The position numbers and the translations under genes are program-made. The notes under the pieces are model-generated. The model was not told the origin of the DNA, ran no database searches, and saw only the letters and a list, made by a program, of their open reading frames with translations. This document shows, in pieces, positions 32,781 to 41,553 of a stretch of DNA of 64,000 bases (its first letter is position 1; every line of letters starts with the position of its first letter). This DNA comes from Herminiimonas sp. (GTDB lineage Bacteria > Pseudomonadota > Gammaproteobacteria > Burkholderiales > Burkholderiaceae_D). Location: NCBI GenBank assembly GCA_028292665.1, contig JAQGLW010000063.1, forward strand, positions 1-64,000. Reading direction: 5' to 3'.

Positions 32781-35552
32781 ATGCAGCCGTGCGGAATATC
32801 CATTCTTGAACAGGCTTTCCTCTTTGCTTCTTACCTTACCGGAAAAATATCAGTAATGCCCGACTTCCTGAGCGGCAGCCGCTTATCAGGCTTGAAAAAC
32901 AGATATGCATTCCTTAGGGAAAGCATGTTGTTTATCATCATCTGGCTGCTGTTGTGTCTATTGGCGCTACTCATTCTGTGGCGTCTGACAAATGCAAAAA
33001 TCACCGAAGACACGAACGAGCTTTACAACATGGCTTTTGCCGACGCGACGCGCATTGCGCAGACCTATGCGCAGCATCTGACACGCGAGGTAGAGCAGGT
33101 CGATCAGATTACCCAGTTCATCGAATATCAGTGGCGTCAGGAAGGGGGAAAACTAAAGCTTGAAGACCTTTTGAAGGTAAGTATTTTTCCGCCATCGCTA
33201 CTCAATTTCGTCGCCATCTTCGACCGCGACGGTTTGCCGGTTACCAGCACTATTTCGATACGCGGGCTCTCTTCGGCTGCGGATGCCGATTATTTCAAAT
33301 TCCACAAGACCAGAGACTCGCCGGATTTTCGCATCGGCACGCCGACATCGGGTCAAAATGGGGGAAGACCCGTTATTCACTTTACACGCAGGCTGGATAG
33401 CGCAGACGGTTCGTTTGACGGAGTTGTGCTGGTTTCAGTTGAAACAGACGCACTATCGGCTTTATATGGCAGCGCCAGCATGGGCAATTACGGATTGCTC
33501 GCCGCCGCAGGCACCGACGGTTTGCTGCGCATTGCAAAACTCGGCAACGGCGCCGTACCGGCACTGCGTAGAATTCCCGGATTCAACTCTCCCGAAGGCA
33601 TGGCCCTGTTGAAAGGCACCGAATGGTTTGACGACGGGCGGGAACGATTCGTCGCATGGAAAGCGTTGACCGGCTATCCGCTGATTCCATATGCCGGACT
33701 TGATAAAGATGAAATGCTGATGCAGCATCAGGCTGCGTGGCGAAATTATCGGCAGGGAGCGATTGCAGGCAGTATTTTTTTCCTCCTGTTCGCGTTCACC
33801 GGGAGCGTGCTGTCGATGCAGCTTGCATGGAGAAAGCATCAGACAAACGAGATCAGGGATTCTTACCGTCTCGCGACCGAAAGCGGGGAAGAAGGATTTT
33901 TCAGGTTCGGTGCGGTATATGACGCGCACGACCGCAGTCGCATCGTGGATTTCATTGTGGAAGACTGCAATGAACGAGGCGCCGCCTTTTACGGGATGAC
34001 AAGAATGGAGCTTATCGGCTACAGATTTTCGCGGCTGCTATCGGGCGAAAAGAAAGAGGCGACCATGGATGTTTACCGGAGCGCAATGGAGACCGGCTTC
34101 CATGACGGGGATTTTTCCGTTTCGCCCAATAGCCGGCTGCAAGGCACATGGATACATAGAAGACTGGTCCGTTCCGGATCGGGACTCGCTGTCGCATTGC
34201 GCGACATTTCGCATAGCAAGGCGCATGAGCGCGAATTGTCGCGCATGGCCAATGAAGATGCATTGACCAATCTTCCCAATCGCCACTGGTTGATGGATTC
34301 TCTCCCGGCCGCTCTGCGGCGCGCAGTCGAAAACAATACCATGCTCGCTCTGCTGTTCATGGATCTGAACAAGTTCAAAAACATCAACGATACTTTTGGC
34401 CATGCGGTCGGCGACGAACTGTTGCATGCGGTTGCGCTGCGGCTGAAATCCGCATTACGTCCGACCGATAATGTGGTGCGCATGGGCGGCGATGAATTTG
34501 TGGTGGTGCTCGAACCCGTTGTCAGCAAAGACGATGCGGCGGAGGTCGCCGAGCGCATCGCCGATGCATTCCTCGAACCTTTCAAGCTGTCGCCGGGGAA
34601 GAGATCGGTCAGTGCATCGATCGGCATTTGCCTGTTCCCCAAAGACGGAGACAATGTCGAAGCATTGTTGAAAAACGCCGATATGGCAATGTATGCATCC
34701 AAGGCCGGCAATCATGCGCGGTATTGTTTTTATGAAACCGAATTGAGTCACAAGATCAAAGTGAAGCGCGAGATCGAACAAGCGCTGGTGCAGGCGGTAG
34801 AACAGGATCAATTCGTTCTTTACTACCAGCCTCGCGTCGATGCCTATACCGGGCAGATGCGCAGCATGGAAGCATTGGTCCGGTGGATGCATCCCGAACG
34901 CGGGCTGGTGCAGCCGCTCGATTTCATTTTCCTTGCCGAAGACACCGGCATCATTATCAAACTGGGCGAACTGGTAATGGAAAAAGCCTGTGCGCAAATC
35001 GCGCAATGGATGGAACAGGAGCTGCATGTCGTTCCTGTCTCCATCAATGTGTCGGCGCGCCAGTTCAATCATGGCGATTTGAGACAGCAGTTCCTGTCCG
35101 CCGTCAGGCGTTTCCATATCGATCCGGCGCTGGTCGAGCTCGAAATCACCGAATCGTCGATGATGGGAGAACAGGCTTCGGTGGACGCGCAATTGACGGC
35201 ATTTCGGGATTGCGGGATAAAATTGCTGATCGATGATTTCGGCACAGGTTATTCGTCGCTGTCGCAATTGCAGCGGCTGGACATGGACGTGCTCAAGGTG
35301 GACCAGGCTTTCACCGCCGAACTGGGAGAGACGAAAAAAAGCCAGGTTTTTTACAAAGCGATCGTTTCCATGGCGCATGCGCTCGGCATGAGCGTAGTCG
35401 CTGAAGGCGTGGAAACGCAACAGCAATTTAAAATACTGCAGACGCTTTCATGCGATGAAATTCAGGGATTCTTTATTTCGCATCCGGTGCCGGCCAGCGA
35501 AATGTCGGTCTTGATGCGCAAGAGCTCCTTGCTGCCGGTTTCAGCCGGCTGA
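32781..35552 (+). CDS. Membrane-bound sensor GGDEF-EAL protein
   Basis: About 923 residues. Membrane helices at roughly 50-70 (MLFIIIWLLLCLLALLILW) and 325-347 flank a periplasmic Cache-like sensor region (VAIFDRDGLPVTSTISIRG, YFKFHKTRDSPDFRIGTP). A PAS-like region follows to about 480, then GGDEF (MGGDEFVVVL) at about 490-645 and EAL at about 660-910 with EALVRW, NVSARQ, LEITES, DDFGTGYSS, KVDQAF and AEGVET, all complete. It probably couples an extracellular ligand to cyclic-di-GMP turnover. The start is uncertain: ATG 32781 has no clear ribosome binding site, and ATG 32856 is an alternative that keeps the first helix. Confidence 0.92.
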   Translation: MQPCGISILEQAFLFASYLTGKISVMPDFLSGSRLSGLKNRYAFLRESMLFIIIWLLLCLLALLILWRLTNAKITEDTNELYNMAFADATRIAQTYAQHLTREVEQVDQITQFIEYQWRQEGGKLKLEDLLKVSIFPPSLLNFVAIFDRDGLPVTSTISIRGLSSAADADYFKFHKTRDSPDFRIGTPTSGQNGGRPVIHFTRRLDSADGSFDGVVLVSVETDALSALYGSASMGNYGLLAAAGTDGLLRIAKLGNGAVPALRRIPGFNSPEGMALLKGTEWFDDGRERFVAWKALTGYPLIPYAGLDKDEMLMQHQAAWRNYRQGAIAGSIFFLLFAFTGSVLSMQLAWRKHQTNEIRDSYRLATESGEEGFFRFGAVYDAHDRSRIVDFIVEDCNERGAAFYGMTRMELIGYRFSRLLSGEKKEATMDVYRSAMETGFHDGDFSVSPNSRLQGTWIHRRLVRSGSGLAVALRDISHSKAHERELSRMANEDALTNLPNRHWLMDSLPAALRRAVENNTMLALLFMDLNKFKNINDTFGHAVGDELLHAVALRLKSALRPTDNVVRMGGDEFVVVLEPVVSKDDAAEVAERIADAFLEPFKLSPGKRSVSASIGICLFPKDGDNVEALLKNADMAMYASKAGNHARYCFYETELSHKIKVKREIEQALVQAVEQDQFVLYYQPRVDAYTGQMRSMEALVRWMHPERGLVQPLDFIFLAEDTGIIIKLGELVMEKACAQIAQWMEQELHVVPVSINVSARQFNHGDLRQQFLSAVRRFHIDPALVELEITESSMMGEQASVDAQLTAFRDCGIKLLIDDFGTGYSSLSQLQRLDMDVLKVDQAFTAELGETKKSQVFYKAIVSMAHALGMSVVAEGVETQQQFKILQTLSCDEIQGFFISHPVPASEMSVLMRKSSLLPVSAG

Positions 35553-35683
35553 TCGGCCATGCAAACATGATCACGCCAGCATTCGAATAAATAATGAAAT
35601 TCAATTCGGGTCGGCAGTCCGGCATGAGCGGCCCGCAGCGCATATCGAAGGCCGGATATCGGTTGAGGCTCTCTTCGATGCGC

Positions 35684-37264
35684 TCACTGCAGACCGAATG
35701 TGCGCATCATTTTCACGGTGATGCGTTGCTTCAACTGAAAATATTCAGCCCACGGATCCCGTTTCAGGCTGTCGAGCCTCGCTCGGATATTGGCGACCGT
35801 AAACGTATCGGACTGGATATTCTCCGTCATCTCGTCCCATGCAAGCGGCGTGGAAACGGGAGCGCCGGGCCGCGCCCGCGTCGAATATGCGGCGATCGCA
35901 GTTGCTTCCGCGGCATTGCGCATGTAATCGATAAAAATCCTGCCGGTTCTTTTTGTCTTCGTCATCTTCGACGTGAATCGTTCGGGCAGCGTTCGTTCCA
36001 GGTGCTCGGCGATTGCGCGCGAAAATGCCTTGATGTCGTCCCACGGTCTTTCCGGTTTCAGCGGAATGACGACATGGAGTCCCTTGCCGCCGGTCGTCTT
36101 CACGAAACTGGCCAGGCAGATTTGATCCAGCAGTTCCTTGATCAATTGCGCGGCCTCGATAACCTGTATCCATTGCAGGTCCGGCGCCGGGTCAAGATCG
36201 AATATGATGCGGTCCGGCTTGTCGAGACGGCTGCCCCTGGCGCCCCAGGTATGCAATTCCAGCACGCCCATTTGCACCATGCTGATCAATGCGGCAACGG
36301 AATTGACCATCATGTAGGTCGCAGTCGCTGCGCCGCTCGGAACTTCGATTCGTGCGATGTCGGCAGCGGTGGAGTCGTTTGCATGCTTCTGGAAAAAACA
36401 TTGCTGCCTGTCGTGCGGGCATCGCACCAGCATCAGCGGCCGCTGAAATAAATGCGGCAGGATCCAGTCGGCGGTCTGTTCGTAGTATTGCGCCAGTTCA
36501 AGCTTGGTCAATCCGATTTCCGGAAACAGTACACGCGATGGATGCGATAGCCTGACGCCTGCCACGGATGCGCTGTCGTGCGTTGCAATTTCAGGACGGG
36601 TTTTTCCGGATCGTTTTCGACCGCTGTTCTTTGCGGCCGTCGCAGCCGGCTCCAATGCGTCCGCAACCGCGGCAACTTGGTTGAGCGGCTGCGGTTCTTC
36701 GCGGCGGGTGTCGCGCGCGGGCTTGCCGCGGCCCATCACGCTGTCCGGCTGCAATGCAGTGACATTTGCGGCGCCGCCTGTTTTGGCATGGCTGTCCGGC
36801 TCCTTGATCAGCAGCCAGTTTTCCTTGTCGTTTTTCGGCGGACCCATCCGCACCAGCGTCCAGCCGCCGGATAATTTGCCGCCTTTCAGCTGAAATTTTA
36901 GTCGCCCCTTGCGCAAGCCTTCGATCGGGTCGCCATCCGGAATCCAGCATCCCTTGTCCCATACCAGAACGCTGCCGGCGCCGTATTCATGTGCGGGGAT
37001 TTCTCCTTCAAACGTTCCATACGCAAGCGGATGGTCTTCGACATGAACGGCAAGCCGCTTGTCGCTCGGGTCGAGACTCGGCCCTTTCGGTATCGCCCAG
37101 CTTTTCAATGTGCCGCCGAGTTCCAGGCGGAAGTCGTAGTGCAGGTTGCGCGCATCATGTTTCTGGATAAAGAAGGATAAATTCTTCCCCGCTTTCACGA
37201 CTTTGCCGCGTGGCTCCGGCGTGACGCCGAAGTCGCGTTTTTGCCAATATCTGTGCAGCGTCAT
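35684..37264 (-). CDS. LigD-like phosphoesterase-polymerase protein lacking the ligase domain
   Basis: A 526-residue protein related to bacterial NHEJ protein LigD. Residues about 10-165 are the 3'-phosphoesterase domain (FFIQKHDARNLHYDFRLELGG, VEDHPLAYGTFEG) with its metal-binding His, Asp, Arg and His. After a linker rich in Ala, Arg and Pro (about 165-240) comes the primase/polymerase domain, with IIFDLDPAPD, KTTGGKGLHVV and FIDYMRN carrying the catalytic acidic residues. The ATP-dependent ligase domain that LigD proteins place between these two is absent; no KxDG nucleotidylation motif is seen. ATG 37264 matches the usual LigD beginning (LHRYWQKRDFGVTPEP) and overlaps the stop of a small upstream ORF. 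No ku gene is in the window. Confidence 0.88.
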   Translation of the reverse strand: MTLHRYWQKRDFGVTPEPRGKVVKAGKNLSFFIQKHDARNLHYDFRLELGGTLKSWAIPKGPSLDPSDKRLAVHVEDHPLAYGTFEGEIPAHEYGAGSVLVWDKGCWIPDGDPIEGLRKGRLKFQLKGGKLSGGWTLVRMGPPKNDKENWLLIKEPDSHAKTGGAANVTALQPDSVMGRGKPARDTRREEPQPLNQVAAVADALEPAATAAKNSGRKRSGKTRPEIATHDSASVAGVRLSHPSRVLFPEIGLTKLELAQYYEQTADWILPHLFQRPLMLVRCPHDRQQCFFQKHANDSTAADIARIEVPSGAATATYMMVNSVAALISMVQMGVLELHTWGARGSRLDKPDRIIFDLDPAPDLQWIQVIEAAQLIKELLDQICLASFVKTTGGKGLHVVIPLKPERPWDDIKAFSRAIAEHLERTLPERFTSKMTKTKRTGRIFIDYMRNAAEATAIAAYSTRARPGAPVSTPLAWDEMTENIQSDTFTVANIRARLDSLKRDPWAEYFQLKQRITVKMMRTFGLQ

Positions 37265-37398
37265 GCCCGAGCCCGGCGCAGCGCCGCCGCTTTTTTGGCG
37301 ACCTTCGCATTGTGCGAAGCGGCTGCAATCCTGCTGTTCGGTTTGGCTGCGGTTTTCAGCTGTTTTTTGGCCGCATCTTTCCAAAGCTTTCTTTGCAT
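37261..37398 (-). CDS. 45-residue Lys/Ala/Arg-rich ORF coupled to the LigD-like gene
   Basis: ATG 37398 has GGGAG six bases upstream. The peptide starts MQRKLWKDAAKKQLKTAAKP, is strongly basic and histone-H1-like in composition, and ends in RRARA. Its TGA overlaps the ATG of the LigD-like gene (ATGA at 37264-37261). The overlap suggests translational coupling. It might bind DNA and help recruit the repair enzyme, or it may be an N-terminal extension detached by a frameshift; some LigD relatives carry Lys/Ala-rich tails. Confidence 0.5.
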   Translation of the reverse strand: MQRKLWKDAAKKQLKTAAKPNSRIAAASHNAKVAKKAAALRRARA

Positions 37399-37761
37399 CC
37401 TGGTCTCCCGGCGAAGACACATGACAGAACCAGCGCCTGCCTTCCATTGAAGGCGATTCGGGCGCTTCTGCGCTTCTTGAATTTACCCGAACAGAAGCGG
37501 AATATCGATAGGACAATTACCCGATTCAATGTAGGAATCATTGAAATGGCGGAAGGCCGGATAGTGGCAGGAAATTTTTGCCGCGCGCCCGTGTACAGCG
37601 CACGGCGGGTGAGGAACCGGGAGGCAATGCTGAGCAAGCAATTGCAGATGATGAGTCTGAATAAAAGTATCGTGACGGCCAGTCGTCACTCGCTGAAGAA
37701 TCGCTTTTTCAGCGGGAGGAAAAATTGTTTGGCGTCGGTTGCGGTATTTGGAAGAGTTGGT
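37399..37761. other. Intergenic region without a supportable gene
   Basis: No ORF with a ribosome binding site and protein-like composition was found on either strand. Small dyads are present: CGCTTCTG...CAGAAGCG around 37465-37500, GTGAC...GTCAC around 37671-37688, and GCTGAA...TTCAGC around 37692-37711, the last possibly ending the small gene at 37762-37935. Confidence 0.4.
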
Positions 37762-37935
37762 TCAAAAAAGATTGTTGCTATCGGTTTTACGCTCTTTCGC
37801 TTCTTCGATCATCCTGCGATCCTTGATGCGTTTTCGGGTAATCGCTGCATGCTGTTCGGCTGTCATCGGCGGCGCGGTCATCAATTCCTTCAACTGCGCC
37901 ATATTGCTGTAATTGCTTTTAGTATGCGTATCCAA
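37762..37935 (-). CDS. 57-residue hypothetical protein with TTG start
   Basis: A perfect GGAGG (37948-37944) lies eight bases before TTG 37935, and the frame runs open to TGA at 37762. The product begins MDTHTKSNYSNMAQLKELMT, then APPMTAEQHAAITRKRIKDR, and ends DSNNLF. It is hydrophilic, rich in charged residues and predicted helical in its second half. No family is recognised. An ATT three bases upstream could also initiate. The strong ribosome binding site and coherent composition argue that it is real. Confidence 0.6.
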   Translation of the reverse strand: MDTHTKSNYSNMAQLKELMTAPPMTAEQHAAITRKRIKDRRMIEEAKERKTDSNNLF

Positions 37936-38159
37936 AATGCTTACCTCCGTGATTAATCTTCATCTTCAGCCATTCACTATACAGTGATGCCGTATTCGCC
38001 ACGCAACCTGAAAGTCAGCATGACCGGAATCGAATGCCGGTACAACCGGGCCTATTTCGGAATCATGCCATAGTTCCATTTTGCACTGGATTTGCGTCTT
38101 GACTATGATGCAACGCAAATTACGCCTTGCACCATTCTCGCATCATTCATCTGTGTTGT

Positions 38160-38221
38160 CTTGTGGAATGTATTTAATTTTTTTGACGGATATTAAAATG
38201 CGTTGCGTTACATTCCACAAG
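38160..38221. repeat. 13-base inverted repeat in intergenic region
   Basis: CTTGTGGAATGTA (38160-38172) is repeated inverted as TACATTCCACAAG (38209-38221), a perfect match separated by 36 AT-rich bases that include TTGACGG at 38184-38190. It lies about 150 bases upstream of the hypothetical gene at 38375 and may be a paired operator or a hairpin. The remainder of 37936-38374 holds no supportable gene. Confidence 0.55.
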
Positions 38222-38374
38222 ATGCGCACTGGTATGCGTTCCGAGTGCCGAAGCCTTTATTTAATGCGGGTTTGCGGGATATTCAGGCGTACCAGTCTGT
38301 CCAAGACTGATGGTTCCCGATGGCATGGCGAACAAACCGACAATCTGTCCGGGTTCTAATTTCTGGAGCTGCCC

Positions 38375-39094
38375 ATGGAAAATGAATTCAGCCATAAAAC
38401 AAGTTCCGATCTTGAGGAAATGAATGAAAAGCTGCGCAAGGATGTTATTCACTCCCTTGAGCCGCATGGTGCAAGACCGGTATCCGATCTATCCGACATG
38501 ACCGAAGGCGAGAGAGTCAAATGGCTGTTCTGGAATCTGCACGAAAACCTTGACGAGGTCAGGAAGATGGAGCCGACCCTGGTCGGCCATGTAATGAGCA
38601 CGCAATTGACCGTGTGTGACGGACAGTCGATGTGGACGGATAAAAAAGATATGGAGAAAAGACTGGAATTGAATTGCAACTGGCAACTGCTTCTTACTTA
38701 TTCAACCTATCAAAATGAAAGAAGCTATGAAATAGGCGAAGGCTGGGTCAATCTTTGCATTGGAGATCAGCCGCCGAAACATCCGACGCTGCAGGAAAAC
38801 CAGAAGGGTTATCTCGATGCGGATCATTCCTTGTACCCCAATCAGTTATTCCTCAACGGCTGGATCAGCGAAGGCCTATGGCAGGAGATCAAGCCGCAGC
38901 TCTACAGCCCGAGCCCTGCTTCCCGGACCGATATTCTGCTGCTGGATAATTTCATGTTTCCTGTAAAAAAAGGATTTGATTTCGTGACCGGCCCGGCTGG
39001 TGCCATCGGGGTCACCAATGCGGAATTCCGCGCTTTTTCCCATCCCACCGATCGCAGGATGACCAGGCGCGGCGAGCCGCGTCAACGGACCTGA
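38375..39094 (+). CDS. Hypothetical protein, 239 residues
   Basis: A soluble, mixed-charge protein with no signal peptide, no membrane segment and no motif recognised. Notable segments are MTEGERVKWLFWNLHENLDE, the tryptophan- and tyrosine-rich CNWQLLLTYSTYQNERSYEI, and GWISEGLWQEIKPQLYSPSP near the middle. CTGGAG six bases before the ATG supports the start. It converges with the bufferin operon, with six bases between the stops, and is not obviously part of it. A function cannot be assigned. Confidence 0.72.
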   Translation: MENEFSHKTSSDLEEMNEKLRKDVIHSLEPHGARPVSDLSDMTEGERVKWLFWNLHENLDEVRKMEPTLVGHVMSTQLTVCDGQSMWTDKKDMEKRLELNCNWQLLLTYSTYQNERSYEIGEGWVNLCIGDQPPKHPTLQENQKGYLDADHSLYPNQLFLNGWISEGLWQEIKPQLYSPSPASRTDILLLDNFMFPVKKGFDFVTGPAGAIGVTNAEFRAFSHPTDRRMTRRGEPRQRT

Positions 39095-39100
39095 GCAGTT

Positions 39101-40741
39101 CTAATCTGGTTTACGAGCAAGGTCGATCCCGACCAGCACTGCGTGTTGAAGCCATTGCTGCAAATGAAAGCCGAAGTCGAATTCGGGATCGACTTCCAGC
39201 GCCGCATCGAGCGCCGAGCCGAGCGGCTGCCTCTGCTGCAAAGCCGATAACGCGACATAAGCGCCGCGCGTCAGCGGCAGCACGGCAGCCTTCCATCGAG
39301 GACGCACCACCAGGCTGTAATCGGGATGGTCGATCTGTTCGGGAAACGTATTTTCATTACCCTGTTGGTGTGCCTGCCATAGTTCGCCAATCGCCCATTC
39401 GGATGCAATCAGCCGGCATGCCGGATGCAATGAAAATTGCGCATGACCGAGCTGCTCCGGCGTCAGTTGCGCAATGTCGGATGCAGCAAGCGGCACTCGA
39501 TGGGCGACATAATGGGCACGATGGTGCGCCCACTCCAGCATCGCGATATCGGAAAAATAAGGATAGGGCGCGGCATGCGGACAGTGCTGCAGAAAGACGG
39601 AAAAATGTGCGCCGAAATGATTCAGGTCGCCGCTCTCCGACGGATATGCTTTGCCGTATTCGCGCGCCAGGCCGCTGAAAAAATCCGTTCCGGCGAGCGC
39701 CTGCAATACCGGATAGGCGGCCGCCAGCGTCTTCTCCCATCTGCTGCTCAAGTTGCCGCGATACAGGGAAAGACGTTGCTCGGCAAGTTGCGCGTCGCCT
39801 TTGAAAAGCGGGAACGCCCGCGGCGCGCTCTGCGCATCGAATAACGCGTCGGAAAAAATCGACTGGACATTTTCCAGCGAAACGGCATCGACAGACTGCT
39901 GCGCCCGGTTCGCAATCTTGCGCGCCTGTTGCACTTCGCTCAACAGTACTTCGAGCGCGGGAATGTCGGTATCCCATTCGATCAGCGTCGACACGGGACC
40001 GAAGCGCCGCAGCGCATCTTCATACAGAGCCCACACGGGCTCCGCCACACGATCGCCGTGATGATCGATCACCGCATCAGGCGTTGCCAGGTGCCCGGCC
40101 AGATGCATTTCGCCGACGCTGTGCGGCGCGATCGCCCGCAGTGCCGCCAGGGCATCTTCCTGATGATTGCACTGGTTGACGAAGAGATTGTTGATATCGA
40201 GCAGCACGCCGCAACCGGTGCGTGCGGCGACAGAATCCAGAAATTCCGCTTCGCTCATTGCATCGTCGCGATAACGCAAATAGGCCGAACCGTTTTCAAG
40301 CAGGATCGGCCGGCCGAGCAATTCCTGTATCCGGTCGACGCGCCGGCATACAAGCGCCAGCGCTTCCTGCGTCAATGGCAGCGGCAGCAGATCGTTCAAC
40401 CGGCGATCATGCACTGCGTTCCAGCATAGATGCTCGGAGATCAGTGCAGGCTCGATGCGATTGACGGCTTCGCGCAAGCGCTGAAGATGCCGTTCGGAAA
40501 AGCCGCGTGCGGAACCGATTCCCAGTCCGACGCCATGCAGGCTGATCGGATAATCCCGGCGCAAACGCTCCAATACATGTGCGTCCCAACCGCCCGGGTC
40601 GAAATAATTTTCGGTATGGATTTCAAGCCAGTCGACCGCCGGCCGATGTTCGAGAAAATCACGATAGTGGGGAGCCCGCAGTCCGACTCCAAAACCCAGT
40701 CCGGGAAATCCCGATGCGCCGTGATCGCGGATGGATGGCAT
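39101..40741 (-). CDS. bufBC: Fused bufferin maturation protein: DUF692 iron enzyme plus DUF2063 partner (BufB-BufC)
   Basis: A 546-residue protein. Residues about 10-285 are a DUF692 multinuclear non-heme iron oxidase (MNIO) domain, a TIM barrel with candidate metal ligands in [42 protein letters not shown] and EWDTDIP. Residues about 290-546 are a DUF2063 domain, the partner usually encoded by a separate gene (BufC, MbnC-like), which recognises the precursor. In bufferin systems these two modify cysteines of a DUF2282 precursor into copper-binding heterocycles. The precursor gene ends 32 bases upstream. The start at 40741 begins [12 protein letters not shown]; the open frame continues upstream into bufA but without a good start. 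Confidence 0.9.
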   Translation of the reverse strand: MPSIRDHGASGFPGLGFGVGLRAPHYRDFLEHRPAVDWLEIHTENYFDPGGWDAHVLERLRRDYPISLHGVGLGIGSARGFSERHLQRLREAVNRIEPALISEHLCWNAVHDRRLNDLLPLPLTQEALALVCRRVDRIQELLGRPILLENGSAYLRYRDDAMSEAEFLDSVAARTGCGVLLDINNLFVNQCNHQEDALAALRAIAPHSVGEMHLAGHLATPDAVIDHHGDRVAEPVWALYEDALRRFGPVSTLIEWDTDIPALEVLLSEVQQARKIANRAQQSVDAVSLENVQSIFSDALFDAQSAPRAFPLFKGDAQLAEQRLSLYRGNLSSRWEKTLAAAYPVLQALAGTDFFSGLAREYGKAYPSESGDLNHFGAHFSVFLQHCPHAAPYPYFSDIAMLEWAHHRAHYVAHRVPLAASDIAQLTPEQLGHAQFSLHPACRLIASEWAIGELWQAHQQGNENTFPEQIDHPDYSLVVRPRWKAAVLPLTRGAYVALSALQQRQPLGSALDAALEVDPEFDFGFHLQQWLQHAVLVGIDLARKPD

Positions 40742-40773
40742 GGCTCCGCTCGATGGATGGCCGGAAGCGCCGG

Positions 40774-41034
40774 TTATTTTTTGATAAAGGCCGATTTTCC
40801 GCCGATTTTTTCGCAAGTCCCTTTCGCGACATATTTCCATTCGGCCGGATCCATGTCCTTTTTGCTCTGACCGGCGCAGGAATGGGCTCCGATCACGCTG
40901 GAGCAACTATTCTGACCTGCCTTGGCTACGCCAAAACATTTTTGCTTTTCGGATCCGGACGGGTGGGCAGTGCCTGCATCGGCGATGGAAACAGTAGCGA
41001 GGGCGGCAACAAGCAGGGCGTGACGGTTATTCAT
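40774..41034 (-). CDS. bufA1: Bufferin-like precursor peptide, DUF2282 (BufA1)
   Basis: An 86-residue precursor. A signal peptide of about 20 residues ([18 protein letters not shown]) exports it. The mature part carries exactly four cysteines in the family pattern [22 protein letters not shown] and GTCEKIGG. Related DUF2282 peptides are ribosomally made, modified by DUF692 and DUF2063 enzymes, and bind copper in the periplasm. AAGGAAA precedes the ATG at 41034. The DUF692-DUF2063 fusion follows directly, making a minimal two-gene operon without the DoxX-type protein often seen in such loci. Confidence 0.9.
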   Translation of the reverse strand: MNNRHALLVAALATVSIADAGTAHPSGSEKQKCFGVAKAGQNSCSSVIGAHSCAGQSKKDMDPAEWKYVAKGTCEKIGGKSAFIKK

Positions 41035-41257
41035 GACAATTTCCTTGAATAGAAGCTGGTTGATGCAAAACTGCATGATGTTGCTGCCAGGAATCTATCT
41101 CAGTAGAAACCGCAAATCAGGCCGCTCCCTGCCGAGATAGGTTCTTAGTGGCTGGAACGGTAAATTGGTTGCTTCAAAGATACTGAAATTTTATTTTCTT
41201 TTTTCTTTGGCTTCGAGCATCGAATAACCCGGCTTGCGTGTTGTCCGCAAGCCGACG

Positions 41258-41292
41258 AAAAAAAACCGGAATGGCCGTATTGGCGATTCCGG
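41258..41292 (-). terminator. Intrinsic terminator of the lysine-rich secreted protein gene
   Basis: On the minus strand CCGGAAT and ATTCCGG (41292-41286 with 41272-41266) form a stem, followed by a run of eight T (41265-41258). A second hairpin, GCTTGCG with CGCAAGC, lies just beyond at about 41232-41252. Confidence 0.7.
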
Positions 41293-41334
41293 TTTGTGCG
41301 CGACTGGGTCGCGCTGTACCGCTGATGCTTGTTA

Positions 41335-41553
41335 TTAAACAGCTGCTTTCTTGGTTTTTTTTGCATGCTTGGCGTGTTTGGCTTTTTTGACATGCTTGGT
41401 TTTCTTGGCCATCTTGATTTTTTTTGCAGGCTTGATCGGCGCAGCGGACTTGGCCGGAGCTTCAGGAGCGGGTGACGGCTGAGCCGGTGTTTGAGCGATT
41501 GCGGCACCCATTGCGAAAGTGGCGGCGACGAGAGCAGCGATTAATTTTTTCAT
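41335..41553 (-). CDS. Secreted lysine/alanine-rich small protein
   Basis: A 72-residue protein. The signal peptide MKKLIAALVAATFAMGAAIA is followed by a Pro/Ala segment (QTPAQPSPAPEAPAKSAAP) and a tail of repeated KKTKH, KKAKH and AKHAK units. It is highly basic with histidines, reminiscent of acid-shock or PsiF-like small periplasmic proteins, but no function is known. AAGGAAA before ATG 41553 and a clean terminator mark it as an independent gene upstream of the bufferin operon on the same strand. Metal or nucleic-acid binding is only a suggestion from composition. Confidence 0.75.
   Translation of the reverse strand: MKKLIAALVAATFAMGAAIAQTPAQPSPAPEAPAKSAAPIKPAKKIKMAKKTKHVKKAKHAKHAKKTKKAAV

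Noticed and set aside
37312-37956. Plus-strand ORF of 214 codons opposite the small basic genes
   Set aside because: No ribosome binding site or recognisable motif, and it is antisense to two better-supported short genes.
38081-38359. ORF of 92 codons upstream of the 239-residue protein
   Set aside because: Met/Cys/Arg-rich, no ribosome binding site, and it runs through the inverted repeat.
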